Shown here: one piece after another, positions 33,576 through 42,353 of the stretch | Layout of the letters: each line of letters begins with the position of its first letter | Numbering within the stretch: the first letter of the stretch is position 1 | NCBI RefSeq assembly: GCF_024171785.1 | Contig: NZ_JAMTCK010000003.1 | Coordinates: 434,001-498,000 of the forward strand | Reading direction: 5' to 3' | Origin: Goodfellowiella coeruleoviolacea | GTDB lineage: Bacteria > Actinomycetota > Actinomycetes > Mycobacteriales > Pseudonocardiaceae | DNA: 64,000 nucleotides | Notes under the pieces: generated by a model | What the model was told of the DNA's origin: nothing | Database searches by the model: none | The model's input: only the letters and a program-made list of their open reading frames with translations | Translations under genes and position numbers: made by a program

Positions 33576-34439
33576 ATGGTTGTTGACGCCCACCACCACG
33601 TCTGGGATCTCACCGTTCGCGATCAGCCCTGGATCACCGGCGAGCGGATGGCCCCGATCCGGCGCGACTTCGGCGTCGCCGACCTGGCGCCGCTGGCCGA
33701 GCGGGCCGGAGTCAGCGCCACCGTGCTGGTGCAGACCGTCTGCGTGCCCGAGGAGACCCCGGAGTTCCTGGCGCTCGCCGAGGACAGCGAGCTGATCGCC
33801 GCGGTGGTCGGCTGGACCGACCTGGCCGCGCCCTCGGTGGTGGACGACCTGGCGGCGTTGCGCGGGGCCAGGGGCGGCGGGTGGCTGCGCGGCATCCGCC
33901 ACCAGGTGCAGAGCGAACCCGATCCGGAGTGGCTGTGCCGGCCGGAGGTCCGGGGCGGCCTGGCCGCGGTGGGCGCGGCCGGCCTGGTCTACGAACTGCT
34001 GACGCTGCCGCACCAGCTGCCGGCCGCGATCCGGACCGCGGCGGCCCTGCCCGACGTGCCCTTCGTGCTCGACCACTGCGCCAAGCCGCCGGTCGCCACC
34101 GGTGAGCTGGAGCCGTGGGCGAGCCGGATCCGGGAGCTGGCCAGGCACGACAACGTGACCTGCAAGCTGTCCGGCCTGGTCACCGAGGCGGACTGGGCGT
34201 CGTGGCGGGTGGCCGACCTGCGCCCCTACGTCGAGGTGGTGCTGGCCGCGTTCGGTCCGGACCGGTTGATGTTCGGCTCGGACTGGCCGGTCTGCCTGCT
34301 GGCCGCCGACTACCCGCGGGTGCTGGCCGCCGCGACCGAACTCACCGACGCGCTCAGCCCGGCCGAGCGCCAGGCCGTGTTCGCCGACACCGCGCGCCGC
34401 GTCTACCGGCTCGACCGAGCCAGCGGACGCGCTGGCTGA
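33576..34439 (+). CDS. amidohydrolase-family lactonase, probable L-fuconolactonase
   Basis: A 287-residue TIM-barrel amidohydrolase of the fuconolactonase group (COG3618). The N-terminal metal-type motif DAHHHVWDL is at residues 4-12, LDHCAKPP near 167, a lysine in NVTCKLSGLVTEADW near 194, and FGSDWPVC near 232 with the catalytic aspartate. It would hydrolyse L-fucono-lactone to L-fuconate, the substrate of the dehydratase. ATG 33576 is preceded by GGGAAGGAGA. Last pathway gene of the run. Confidence 0.9.
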   Translation: MVVDAHHHVWDLTVRDQPWITGERMAPIRRDFGVADLAPLAERAGVSATVLVQTVCVPEETPEFLALAEDSELIAAVVGWTDLAAPSVVDDLAALRGARGGGWLRGIRHQVQSEPDPEWLCRPEVRGGLAAVGAAGLVYELLTLPHQLPAAIRTAAALPDVPFVLDHCAKPPVATGELEPWASRIRELARHDNVTCKLSGLVTEADWASWRVADLRPYVEVVLAAFGPDRLMFGSDWPVCLLAADYPRVLAAATELTDALSPAERQAVFADTARRVYRLDRASGRAG

Positions 34440-34727
34440 CCGGGGTCACCGGTCGGACTCGGCGGTCCTGACCGTCCACAATGGATGGTAGGTCGGGGAA
34501 GCACGGCCAGGGCGGTGATCGGTGGCCCGGGCCTGTCATCCCGCCCGCCGTGTCGCGCGGTTATGCTCGCGCCGACAACCAGAAACCGTTCTGGTCAGCG
34601 CCAGGTTGGTGGTGGAGCGTGCTGACCGGGCCCACCCGTGCGCGGGCACCGCACCTCCTCGTCCGCTGACGGCGCGGTGGTGACCCGCTCCGGCGCGGGT
34701 GGTCTCCGATCGGAAGGAACCACCACC

Positions 34728-35471
34728 GTGGACAACGTCATCGACCCGAGGGCCATCGTGGCCGAGCGGGAGAACCAGGCGATTCTCGACGCGTTCGTCG
34801 ACCGGCTCCGGCACGACCTGGCCGAGCAGCACCCCGACGTGGACTTCGCGGCCCTGCTCGTCGCGGTTCGGCTGCGGGCCGAGCGCATCGAACGCGACTG
34901 CGAGCAGCTGGCCGTGGACGAACTCGGCGCGCTCACCGTGCGGCTGACCGCGTTCGTCGCCGCGACCTACCGCGTGCTGTGCGAACAGTCGACCGACACA
35001 CCAGGTGAACCGCTGGGCGAACCGCTGGGCGGACGACTGACGGCGGCCGAGGCCGAGCCCCTGGTGAGCGCCGCGTTCCTGGAACCCATGCGGGAACCGG
35101 TGCGCCAGGGCACCAGGGCCGCACTGGACACCGCCGAGGACCCGTTCGCGGTCATGGTGTCCGTGGCCAAGCAGCGCGAGCACGGCTACTTCGGCGGCGC
35201 GTTCACGTTCGTCCGCTCGGCCGACGACGACCAGCGCTACCACACCGACGTGCACCGGTGCGGCTACCTGGCGGTGCTCACCGCCGGCGGCGCGGCCGAA
35301 CTCGGCCCGGTGTTCTGCCGGTTCGACGCGGCCTGGATCGACGCCATCGACCCGGAGCGGCACGGCTTCCGCTTCGACCGGCCGACCACGCTGGCACTGG
35401 GCGGGCGCAGCTGTCCGTTCCACTTCACCCGCGTCCGCCAGGCCCACCAGCCCGACCGGACCGCCGAGTAA
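34728..35471 (+). CDS. ATC-hydrolase-like (L-2-amino-thiazoline-4-carboxylate hydrolase family) protein
   Basis: A 247-residue soluble protein. The C-terminal half carries the blocks ELGPVFCRFDAAWIDAI and a final CPFHF motif that are characteristic of the L-2-amino-thiazoline-4-carboxylic acid hydrolase family, a group used in cysteine-related heterocycle cleavage and in some antibiotic pathways. A duplicated GEPLGEPLGG sits in the middle. GTG 34728 was chosen because GGAAGGAA lies just before it. Its role beside fucose genes is unclear; it may be an independent unit. It converges on the GntR gene. Confidence 0.62.
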   Translation: MDNVIDPRAIVAERENQAILDAFVDRLRHDLAEQHPDVDFAALLVAVRLRAERIERDCEQLAVDELGALTVRLTAFVAATYRVLCEQSTDTPGEPLGEPLGGRLTAAEAEPLVSAAFLEPMREPVRQGTRAALDTAEDPFAVMVSVAKQREHGYFGGAFTFVRSADDDQRYHTDVHRCGYLAVLTAGGAAELGPVFCRFDAAWIDAIDPERHGFRFDRPTTLALGGRSCPFHFTRVRQAHQPDRTAE

Positions 35472-35498
35472 CCCCGGACCGACCTGGCCTGGGGTGAC

Positions 35499-36173
35499 TC
35501 AGGCCAGGTCGGACAGCCACTGCTCCACGCCGGCCACGTGCACGGTCGACCAGGAGCGGGCCAGTTCGGGCTGGTGGGCGGCCAGCGCGGAGACGATCGC
35601 CCGGTGCTCGGCCACGGTCCGCTCCACCGCGCTGGCCTGGGTGATGCCCCGCCAGATCCGCACCCGCACGGTGGGGCCGGCCAGGGTGTCCAGCAGGCGG
35701 GCCAGGTAGCTGTTGCCCGAGGCGTGCGCGATGCCGCGGTGGAACTCCAGGTCGTGCTCGACCAGCTCCTCCACCGACCCGGCGGACTCGGCCGACTGGC
35801 ACAGCGCCAGCAGCGCGTCGATCTCCTCGGGCTGGATGCGCTGCGCGGCCATGGCGGCGGCGGCCGGCTCCAGGATGCGGCGGACCTGGAGCACCTCCAG
35901 CACCGACTCGTCCCCCCGGTGCAGCTCCAGAACGAAGGAGAGGGCCCCGAGCAGGTCGTCCGCGCGCAGGCTGGACACGTAGGTGCCGTCGCCCTGGCGC
36001 ACGTCCAGCACTCGGACCAGGGACAGCGCCTTGACGGCCTCGCGCAGCGAGTTGCGCGACAGGCCGAGCCGTTCGGCCAGGTCGGCCTCCCTGGGCAGCC
36101 GGTCACCCGGTTTGAGTTCGCCGGAGACGATCATCTCCTTGACGCGCAGGATCGCGTCGTCCGTGACAGCCAC
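35499..36173 (-). CDS. GntR-family regulator, FadR subfamily
   Basis: A 224-residue regulator. The winged helix (residues 5-70) includes GDRLPREADLAERLGLSRNSLREAVKAL and DVRQGDGTYV. The all-helical FCD ligand domain (about 90-215) has the D..FH..(I/L)A..(S/T)GN pattern (EHDLEFHRGIAHASGNSYL), whose Asp and His bind metal and carboxylate ligands. FCD ligands are often sugar acids, so L-fuconate or a keto-deoxy derivative could be the inducer. Closest control target in the window is the fucose operon. GTG 36173 follows GGGTGGAG. Confidence 0.88.
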   Translation of the reverse strand: MAVTDDAILRVKEMIVSGELKPGDRLPREADLAERLGLSRNSLREAVKALSLVRVLDVRQGDGTYVSSLRADDLLGALSFVLELHRGDESVLEVLQVRRILEPAAAAMAAQRIQPEEIDALLALCQSAESAGSVEELVEHDLEFHRGIAHASGNSYLARLLDTLAGPTVRVRIWRGITQASAVERTVAEHRAIVSALAAHQPELARSWSTVHVAGVEQWLSDLA

Positions 36174-36414
36174 TCCACCCTCGACTCGTCGGCTAGACCT
36201 CGGATGTTTGTCTCCAGTATGCGACAGCGGGCAATCGCGGACTGCTCCAGCGGCGCGTCCGCTCCGCTGTCACCCAACAGTGGGTGAACTGGGTCACGAG
36301 CAGACCCGATGTCTCCACCTGTCTGGGGGAATTCTGGCCGTAAATCGATTTCACGCAGGCGTTGCGGCTGGTCGGAAGTTGCGCGCTGCTCCATTCGGCG
36401 TAGTGTTGTTGGTG

Positions 36415-36452
36415 CCCGCTTCACCCCGCCCCCTCGGTGGAGCGGGTTTTCT
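36415..36452 (+). terminator. orphan intrinsic terminator
   Basis: Stem CCCGCTTCACC (36415-36425) pairs with GGTGGAGCGGG (36436-36446) with one G-U pair, followed by TTTTCTC. This is a textbook plus-strand terminator, but no plus-strand gene lies upstream: the region 36174-36414 starts at the divergent gntR. It may end a short untranslated RNA. Confidence 0.72.
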
Positions 36453-36636
36453 CATGCCCGCACCCGGAGGCTCCCGCCCAGCCCGGGACGCCCAGCCCAG
36501 GACGCCAGCCGCGCCAGGCGCTCAGGTCACTGTGCGCACCGGCCACCGCGCCGACCGACGACTACGCCGACCGACGACTACGCCAACCGGCCCTTGTGGC
36601 ATCCCGTCGAACCAGAAGGATCTGCGGTGAAGGCGG

Positions 36637-36678
36637 CGACCGGGCCCACGTCAGCACCTCGCGGCGTGGGCCCGGTCG
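36637..36678 (+). other. long hairpin in leader of HAF-like gene
   Basis: Perfect 14-bp stem CGACCGGGCCCACG (36637-36650) and complement (36665-36678) around a 14-base loop, ending 34 bp before the ATG at 36713. It could be an attenuator or terminator. Just upstream, a 16-bp unit (GACCGACGACTACGCC) is tandemly duplicated at 36553-36584. Confidence 0.5.
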
Positions 36679-36712
36679 TGTGCTCGCACCCGATCGCAGG
36701 AGGAACGACCCG

Positions 36713-37762
36713 ATGGGATCTTCTGGCAGACGCCGGCTGCTCGGCGCCGCACTGGCCCTGGCGCTGGGCGCAGCCCTGCCCGCCGCGGTGCCGTCGGCGG
36801 CCGTGGCCCAACCCGCCGACGGCACCGCGTGCGCCTGGCAGGTGACCGCTCTGCCGGTGCCAGCCGGCAGCGGCGGCGTCGTGGTCACCGGCGAGGCCAC
36901 GGACGCGCTGGTCGTCGGGTACGCCACGATCAACAGGGTGACCCGAGGGGTGATCTGGCGGAACGGCGTGCCGGAGGTGATGCCGGAGTTCGCGGACGGG
37001 AGTGAGAACCTGCCGCAGGACATCAACAGCTCCGGCGTGGTCGTGGGGTTCCGGCGGACCACCACCAGCACCTCGCCCTGGCAGTACGTCGACCGGGCCT
37101 ACCGGTACCAGGACGGCGTGTACCACTTCCTCCCGGGCTACGCGAGCAAGATCGTCGCGAGCCGGGCGGTGGCCATCAACGAGGCCGGTGACGTCGTCGG
37201 GATCGTCAAGCCCTACACCGACACGGGCGCGGCCTACACCAAGAGCGTGTTCTGGCCGGCCAGTGCGCCGAACACCTTCCAGGTGATCGACGCCTACTCG
37301 GCCCACGACGACGCCCCACTCGGCATCGACGACCAGGGACGGGTGCTGTTCCGCGACGTGCTGTGGGGACCCAACCAGATCGACCTGCCGCTGAGCGGGA
37401 CCAGGGACGGTGCTGCCGCGCGGGTGTACTCGGCCGGCCGCATCGTCGGGTGGCAGCAGGGGGACGACGACACCATGCACGTGGTGGAGTGGGACCAGAG
37501 CGGTGAGATCAGCCGGGTCCTCCCGGGCGACGGCTATCCCGACGCGGTGAACGCGGCCGGCACGATCGCGGGAGTGGCCGCCGATCCCGAGACCGGCAGG
37601 TACCGCCCCGCGCTCTGGCGGGACGGGCAGTTCGCCGGCTTCATCTCCGACCCGCGGCCCGACATCATCGTCGGCCTCACCGACGACGAGGTCGTCATCG
37701 GCGACTACGTCGCCAACACCACGACCGGGACGCGCGTTCCCGCGCTGTGGCGCTGCAGTTGA
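36713..37762 (+). CDS. secreted HAF-repeat-like protein
   Basis: A 349-residue exported protein with a clear signal peptide (RRRLLGAALALALGAALPAAVPSAAVA). The mature part shows repeated 'N/D-x-x-G-x-V-x-G' units (INSSGVVVGF, INEAGDVVGI, IDDQGRVLF, VNAAGTIAGV), the mark of extracellular HAF-type repeats, probably forming a beta-propeller. ATG 36713 follows AGGAGGAA. No catalytic motif is visible. Function unknown; single-gene unit with a long structured leader. Confidence 0.78.
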   Translation: MGSSGRRRLLGAALALALGAALPAAVPSAAVAQPADGTACAWQVTALPVPAGSGGVVVTGEATDALVVGYATINRVTRGVIWRNGVPEVMPEFADGSENLPQDINSSGVVVGFRRTTTSTSPWQYVDRAYRYQDGVYHFLPGYASKIVASRAVAINEAGDVVGIVKPYTDTGAAYTKSVFWPASAPNTFQVIDAYSAHDDAPLGIDDQGRVLFRDVLWGPNQIDLPLSGTRDGAAARVYSAGRIVGWQQGDDDTMHVVEWDQSGEISRVLPGDGYPDAVNAAGTIAGVAADPETGRYRPALWRDGQFAGFISDPRPDIIVGLTDDEVVIGDYVANTTTGTRVPALWRCS

Positions 37763-37791
37763 CCACGCTGACCACGCTGGCCGCGGGGCGC

Positions 37792-37831
37792 GGGGCGCGC
37801 CAGCCGGGCATCCGTCCTGGTGGCGCGCCCC
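37792..37831. terminator. bidirectional terminator hairpin
   Basis: Stem GGGGCGCGCCA (37792-37802) and its complement (37821-37831), between the convergent HAF-like and SIS genes. Confidence 0.68.
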
Positions 37832-37838
37832 GCCGGCC

Positions 37839-38984
37839 TCAGCGGGTGCGGGTGACCTTGCGCAGGCCGCGCGGGTGGTCCGGGTCGCCGCCTCGGGCCA
37901 GGGCCAGGCCCAGGGCCAGCCGCTGGATCGGCAGCACCTCCAGGATCGGGGCCACCTCCTCGGCGCTCTCGGCCACGTCCAGCCGCAGCGCGGCCGAGGC
38001 CCTGGCCGCCGCCGAGCCCACGGCCAGCACGTCGGCGCCGCGCTCGTGCACCACGTCCAGCACCTCGCGCATGGCCGCCCCGCCCTTGCCGGCGCTGGTC
38101 ACGGCCAGCACGGCGGTCTCCGCGTCCACCGCGGCCACCGGGCCGTGCAGCAGGTCGGCGCCGCTGTAGGCGCGGGCGGCCAGGTAGCTGGTCTCGGCGA
38201 GCTTGAGCGCGGCCTCGGCGGCGGTGGCCGACGAGTAGCCGCGGCCGGTGGTGATCACCCGCTCCACGAACCGGTAGCGGCGCACCGCCTCGGCCACCTG
38301 GTCGGCCGACCCGGACAGGGTGGTCTCGGCCAGCGCGCCGATGTCGGCCACGTGCTCGGCCGTGCCCTCGCGCACCGCGTCGACCAGCAGGTACAGCGCG
38401 AGCAGGGTGGCGCTGTAGGTCTTGGTGGCGGCCACGGCCAGCTCCCGGCCGGCACCGATGTCCACGGCCAGTTCGGCGGCCTCGTTGAGCGGTGAGCCCG
38501 GGGTGTTGGTGACCGCCACGGTCAGCGCGCCCCGGCGCCGCGCCGACTCGGTGACCTCGATCAGGTCCGGGGAGCCGCCGCTCTGGCTCACCGAGACCAG
38601 CAGCACGTCGGCCAGGTCGGGCTCGGCCCCGTACAGCGTGGTGGTGGACGGCGACACCAGGCCGGCCGGCAGTTGCAGCAGCACCTCGATCAGGTACTTG
38701 GCGTACAGCGCGGCGTGGTCGCTGGAGCCGCGGGCGGCCAGCAGGGCGAACCGGGGTCGCCGCTGGCGCACCCGCTCGGCCACCTCGACGATCTCCGACC
38801 GCCGGCCGACCAGCCTGGCCAGCACCTCGGGCTGTTCGGCCACCTCGGCGGCCATGTGCCGGCCGGGCTCGGGGCGGTGGTCACCAGGCTGTTCGGTGTC
38901 GGCCGAGCCGGTGTCGGCCTGGTCGGTGCCGGCCCGGTCAGGGCCAGCCTGGTCGGGGCCGGTCGGGCCGGGGGTCTCAGTCAT
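37839..38984 (-). CDS. double SIS-domain protein (aminosugar isomerase/deaminase-like)
   Basis: A 381-residue protein with two SIS sugar-phosphate-binding domains. The first has FALLAARGSSDHAALYAKYLIE and VLLVSVSQSGGSPDLIE, and the second follows VERVITTGRGYSSATAAEAALKLAE. This layout is that of the isomerase half of GlmS and of glucosamine-6-phosphate deaminase-type SIS proteins (NagB-II/AgaS). Next to dasD and dasABC, it is likely to act on glucosamine-6-phosphate. The start is ATG 38984 (GGAGGG upstream). The first ~60 residues are a low-complexity Gly/Asp/Ala/Thr linker with repeated TDQAD/DQAG words. Confidence 0.85.
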   Translation of the reverse strand: MTETPGPTGPDQAGPDRAGTDQADTGSADTEQPGDHRPEPGRHMAAEVAEQPEVLARLVGRRSEIVEVAERVRQRRPRFALLAARGSSDHAALYAKYLIEVLLQLPAGLVSPSTTTLYGAEPDLADVLLVSVSQSGGSPDLIEVTESARRRGALTVAVTNTPGSPLNEAAELAVDIGAGRELAVAATKTYSATLLALYLLVDAVREGTAEHVADIGALAETTLSGSADQVAEAVRRYRFVERVITTGRGYSSATAAEAALKLAETSYLAARAYSGADLLHGPVAAVDAETAVLAVTSAGKGGAAMREVLDVVHERGADVLAVGSAAARASAALRLDVAESAEEVAPILEVLPIQRLALGLALARGGDPDHPRGLRKVTRTR

Positions 38985-39034
38985 CGCGGTCCCTCCAGGA
39001 GCGCTCACGCGGCACGCCGGCGGCGGCACGCGCG

Positions 39035-40534
39035 TCACACGGTCGGCGCGGTCGCCTCGGCGATCCGTTCGGCGGCGGCGCGCAGGCACACACGAGCGCC
39101 ACCGTGGGTGTCGACTCGGGCGGCCACGCCCAGGTCAGGTCCTGGCACGCCGGTCTCCACGTGCACCAGGTCTAGACCAATCGTAGCGAGTGCGGTGACC
39201 GCGCCGCGAACCCAGTCGTGCCGGTGGGCGTCCCGGGTGACCAGCACCACCGGCCGCCCCGCCGCGCGTGCGGCGATCTGCTCGGCGGTGATCCCGGTGG
39301 TGGTCAGCACCTGGGTGCCGGGCACCAGCTCGGCCAGGTGCGGGCCGAGGCCCCACGGCACGTCGCCGGCGGCCATCGACGGGGGCACGGCCATGTCCAC
39401 CACCAGGGGCGGCCCGGCCAGTGCCAGCTCGCCGCGGACCCGGACGGCGGCCCGCGCGGCCCGCAGCCCCAGTTCGGGGTCCACCCCGGCGGCCCCACCC
39501 GCCCCGGCAGCCGCGTCCACGCCGGCCGAGGCGGCGGGCCGGCGGTGCAGCGCGGCCACCCGGGTGGCCGCCTCGGCCAACCGCGACTCGGGCAGCCGGC
39601 CGGACCGCACCGCGGCCACCACCGCGTCGGCCAGCTGGTCCACCTCGGCGCCGGTCAGCAGCACGCTGCCCACGCACAGCGCGTCCACCCCGGCGGCCAG
39701 CGCGCCCACCGCCGCCCGCGCCAGCCCGGCGACACCACCCGGCCCGCACACCGCCTTCATGTCCAGCGCGTCACTGATCACCGTGCCGGTGAAGCCCAGC
39801 TCGTCGCGCAGCACCCGCAGCGCCACCGGGTTGAGCGTGGCCGGCAGCGGACCCCACTCCGGCACCACCAGGTGCCCGGTCATCACCAGGTCCACCCCGG
39901 CCCGCACGGCCGAGGCGAACGGCACCAGCTCCACCGCGCGCAGCTCGGCGTCGGTGCGGGGGAGCACCGCCAGGTTGTGGTGCGAGTCGGTGGTGGACGC
40001 GCCGTGGCCGGGGAAGTGCTTGGCGCACGCGCTCACCCCGGCCGCCTGCGTGCCGCGCACGAACGCGGCCACGTGCGCGGCGGCGCGGTGCGGGTCGGAG
40101 CCGAACGAGCGCACCCCGTTGGCCGGGTCGTCCAGGGTGAGCACCAGGTCGGCCGGTGGGGCGAGGTTGACGGTGACGCCGCAGTCGGCCAGCCGCGCGC
40201 CCACGGCGCCGGCCACCCGCTCGGTCAGCGCCACGTCGTCGGCCACGGACAGCGCGTAGTTGCCCGGCACCGCCGACCCGCGCCCGGCGTCCAGCCGGGT
40301 CACGTCGCCGCCCTCCTCGTCGATGGCCACCACCAGCTCGCCGCGCACCGCGCGCAGCCCCGAGGTCAGCTCGGCGACCTGGCCGTCGTCGGCCACGTTG
40401 CGGCCGAACAGCACCACCCCGCCCAGCCCGGCCTCGATCGCGCGCGGCAGCCAGTCCGGCACGGTGTGCCCGGCGAACCCGGGCAGCAGCACGGCCGTGG
40501 CCAGCCCGCGCAGTGATTTGTCCACAGTGGACAC
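39035..40534 (-). CDS. dasD: GH3 beta-N-acetylglucosaminidase (DasD/NagZ type)
   Basis: A 499-residue intracellular glycoside hydrolase family 3 enzyme. The barrel carries the family's GlcNAc-specific loop KHFPGHGASTTDSHH near residues 173-187 (His/Asp catalytic dyad) and the nucleophile aspartate in ISDALDM near 255, positions close to those of NagZ. No signal peptide. A C-terminal extra domain (about 340-499) follows. GTG 40534 begins 4 bp after the dasC stop. In Streptomyces the das locus also has a GlcNAcase (dasD) behind dasC, so the order supports the name. It splits imported chitobiose into GlcNAc. Confidence 0.9.
   Translation of the reverse strand: MSTVDKSLRGLATAVLLPGFAGHTVPDWLPRAIEAGLGGVVLFGRNVADDGQVAELTSGLRAVRGELVVAIDEEGGDVTRLDAGRGSAVPGNYALSVADDVALTERVAGAVGARLADCGVTVNLAPPADLVLTLDDPANGVRSFGSDPHRAAAHVAAFVRGTQAAGVSACAKHFPGHGASTTDSHHNLAVLPRTDAELRAVELVPFASAVRAGVDLVMTGHLVVPEWGPLPATLNPVALRVLRDELGFTGTVISDALDMKAVCGPGGVAGLARAAVGALAAGVDALCVGSVLLTGAEVDQLADAVVAAVRSGRLPESRLAEAATRVAALHRRPAASAGVDAAAGAGGAAGVDPELGLRAARAAVRVRGELALAGPPLVVDMAVPPSMAAGDVPWGLGPHLAELVPGTQVLTTTGITAEQIAARAAGRPVVLVTRDAHRHDWVRGAVTALATIGLDLVHVETGVPGPDLGVAARVDTHGGARVCLRAAAERIAEATAPTV
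39166..39181. promoter_or_regulatory. intragenic dre-like site upstream of SIS gene
   Basis: CCAGGTCTAGACCAAT, whose central ten bases GGTCTAGACC are perfectly palindromic and match the DasR core. It lies inside the 3' end of dasD, about 180 bp before the SIS gene start, so it could control that gene or act as a roadblock. Confidence 0.5.
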
Positions 40535-40538
40535 TGGG

Positions 40539-41360
40539 CTACCCCTTCACGGCCCCGGCGGCGACCCCGCCGACCAGGTTGCGTTGCACGATCAGGAAGA
40601 ACGCCAGCACCGGCAGGGTGAACAGGGTGGAGGCGGCCATGGTGCCACCCCAGTCCGTGCCGAACTGGTCGGAGAAGGAGGCCAGCCACACCGGCAGGGT
40701 GTAGTTGTCCTGGTCGCGCATGAACACGAACGCGTAGATGAACTCGTTCCACGCGGTGATGAAGCCGAACACCGAGGTGGCCACCAGGCCGGGGCCGAGC
40801 AGCGGCAGGGTCACCCGGCGGAACGCCGCCCACCGGCCGCAGCCGTCCACCATGGCCGCCTCCTCCAGGTCCACCGGGATGCCGGCGACGAACCCGCGCA
40901 GCGTCCACGCGGTGAACGGCAGGGTGGCGGCGAAGTAGACCAGCAGCAGCGACGGCAGCTGGTTGAGCAGGCCGAGGTCGCGCATCATCAGGTACATCGG
41001 GATGAGCAGGGCCTCCAGCGGGGCCATCTGCGCCACCAGCACCAGCAGCAGGAACCCCTTGCGGCCCCGGAAGCGCAACCGGGCCAGCGGGACCGCCGCG
41101 AGCAGCCCGGCCACCAGCGAGAACGCCACCGCGCCCAGGGTGACCACCAGGCTGTTGCCCACGTTGGTCAGGAAGTTCGGCTTGGTGATCGCGTCGACGA
41201 AGTGCTGCAGGGTGAGCCCCAGCGGCACCAGGTCGTAGGAGCTGGTGATGATCTGCCCGGTCGGCTTGAACGCCGTGCTGATCATCCAGTAGGTGGGGAA
41301 CAGGAACAGCAGCGCCACCACCACGCCGACCACGGAGACCACGGTCTTCTTGGCTCTCAC
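40539..41360 (-). CDS. dasC: chito-sugar ABC permease, MalG type
   Basis: A 273-residue CUT1 permease. It has about six membrane segments and the EAA loop PVDLEEAAMVDGCGRWAAFRRVTLPLLGPGL. The GTG start at 41360 overlaps the dasB stop (GTGA), so translation is coupled. Named by its place in a dasR-dasABCD arrangement with a DasA-like binding protein. No ATPase gene is present; an MsiK-type shared ATPase is expected. Confidence 0.9.
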   Translation of the reverse strand: MRAKKTVVSVVGVVVALLFLFPTYWMISTAFKPTGQIITSSYDLVPLGLTLQHFVDAITKPNFLTNVGNSLVVTLGAVAFSLVAGLLAAVPLARLRFRGRKGFLLLVLVAQMAPLEALLIPMYLMMRDLGLLNQLPSLLLVYFAATLPFTAWTLRGFVAGIPVDLEEAAMVDGCGRWAAFRRVTLPLLGPGLVATSVFGFITAWNEFIYAFVFMRDQDNYTLPVWLASFSDQFGTDWGGTMAASTLFTLPVLAFFLIVQRNLVGGVAAGAVKG

Positions 41361-42349
41361 AGGTCAACCTCCCGGGAGCGCACCAGCAGCCGGATGTACT
41401 GCGCGGTGAGCACGAACAGCACGACGATCATGAGCACGCTCACCGCGGCGGCCAGCCCGAAGTGCTTGGCGGAGATGCCGTTGAGGTACTGCAGCACCGA
41501 CAGCGTGGTGCTGCCGCCGTCCGGGCCGCCCTGGCGCATCGCCCAGACCTGGGTGAACAGCTTGAAGTCCCACAGGATCGACAGGAACGTGCACACCGTC
41601 AGGATCGGGCGCAGCGCCGGCCAGGTCACCGCGCGGAAGCTCTGCCAGGAGTTGGCGCCGTCGATGCCGGCCGCCTCGTAGAGGTCGCCGGGCACCGCGA
41701 GCAGCCCCGCGTACATGGTGAACGCGGTGAACGGGATGCCCTGCCAGGCCACCACCACGACGATCACGGTCAGGGTGCTGAGCCCCGAGGTGAACCAGGA
41801 GTAGCCGGCGAAGCCGTCGAAACCGAACAGCACCAGGGTCTTGTTCAGGATGCCGAAGTTCGGGTCGAAGATCCACTGGAAGGTGGTGGTGGCCGCCAGG
41901 TTGGGCATCGCCCAGGCGAGCACCAGGCTGAGCTGGAGCAGCACCCGCACCGCCGGCGGGACGTGCCGCATGAGCAGGGCGACCAGCAGCCCGCCCAGCA
42001 CGATCGAGGCGACGCAGCCCGCGGTGAACAGCAGGGTGCGCAGGGTGATCTCCCAGAACCCGGGGTCGCTGATGATCTCGACGTAGTTGTCGAACCCGAC
42101 CCAGACCACCTGGCCGCGCATCAGCTCGCCGAGGTCGAGCTTGCGCACGCTGGTCAGCAGCACGGACAGCACCGGCCATCCGAGCAGGGCGAGGATGCCG
42201 AGCACCGCCGGCGCGAGCAGCAGGTAGGGCAGCATGCGCTGCCCGGTGGACTGCTGCCCGCGCCGGCGGGTCGGGGCCGCGCCGGCAGTGGAACGCGGCG
42301 CCGGCGGGGTGTTCCCCGCCGACACCGCGGTGTTCGTCGTCGCGGTCAT
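41357..42349 (-). CDS. dasB: chito-sugar ABC permease, MalF type
   Basis: A 330-residue CUT1 permease. A polar ~35-residue start precedes the first membrane segment (MLPYLLLAPAVLGILALLGWPVL). The EAA loop is DLYEAAGIDGANSWQSFRAVTWPALRPIL near residue 226. It starts 4 bp after the binding-protein stop and overlaps dasC by four bases. Second gene of the das operon. Confidence 0.9.
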   Translation of the reverse strand: MTATTNTAVSAGNTPPAPRSTAGAAPTRRRGQQSTGQRMLPYLLLAPAVLGILALLGWPVLSVLLTSVRKLDLGELMRGQVVWVGFDNYVEIISDPGFWEITLRTLLFTAGCVASIVLGGLLVALLMRHVPPAVRVLLQLSLVLAWAMPNLAATTTFQWIFDPNFGILNKTLVLFGFDGFAGYSWFTSGLSTLTVIVVVVAWQGIPFTAFTMYAGLLAVPGDLYEAAGIDGANSWQSFRAVTWPALRPILTVCTFLSILWDFKLFTQVWAMRQGGPDGGSTTLSVLQYLNGISAKHFGLAAAVSVLMIVVLFVLTAQYIRLLVRSREVDL

Positions 42350-42353
42350 CGCG

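Noticed and set aside
36301-36450. tRNA-like structure before the orphan terminator
   Set aside because: Could not fold an acceptor stem with T-loop consensus GTTCGA; only the terminator hairpin is supported.
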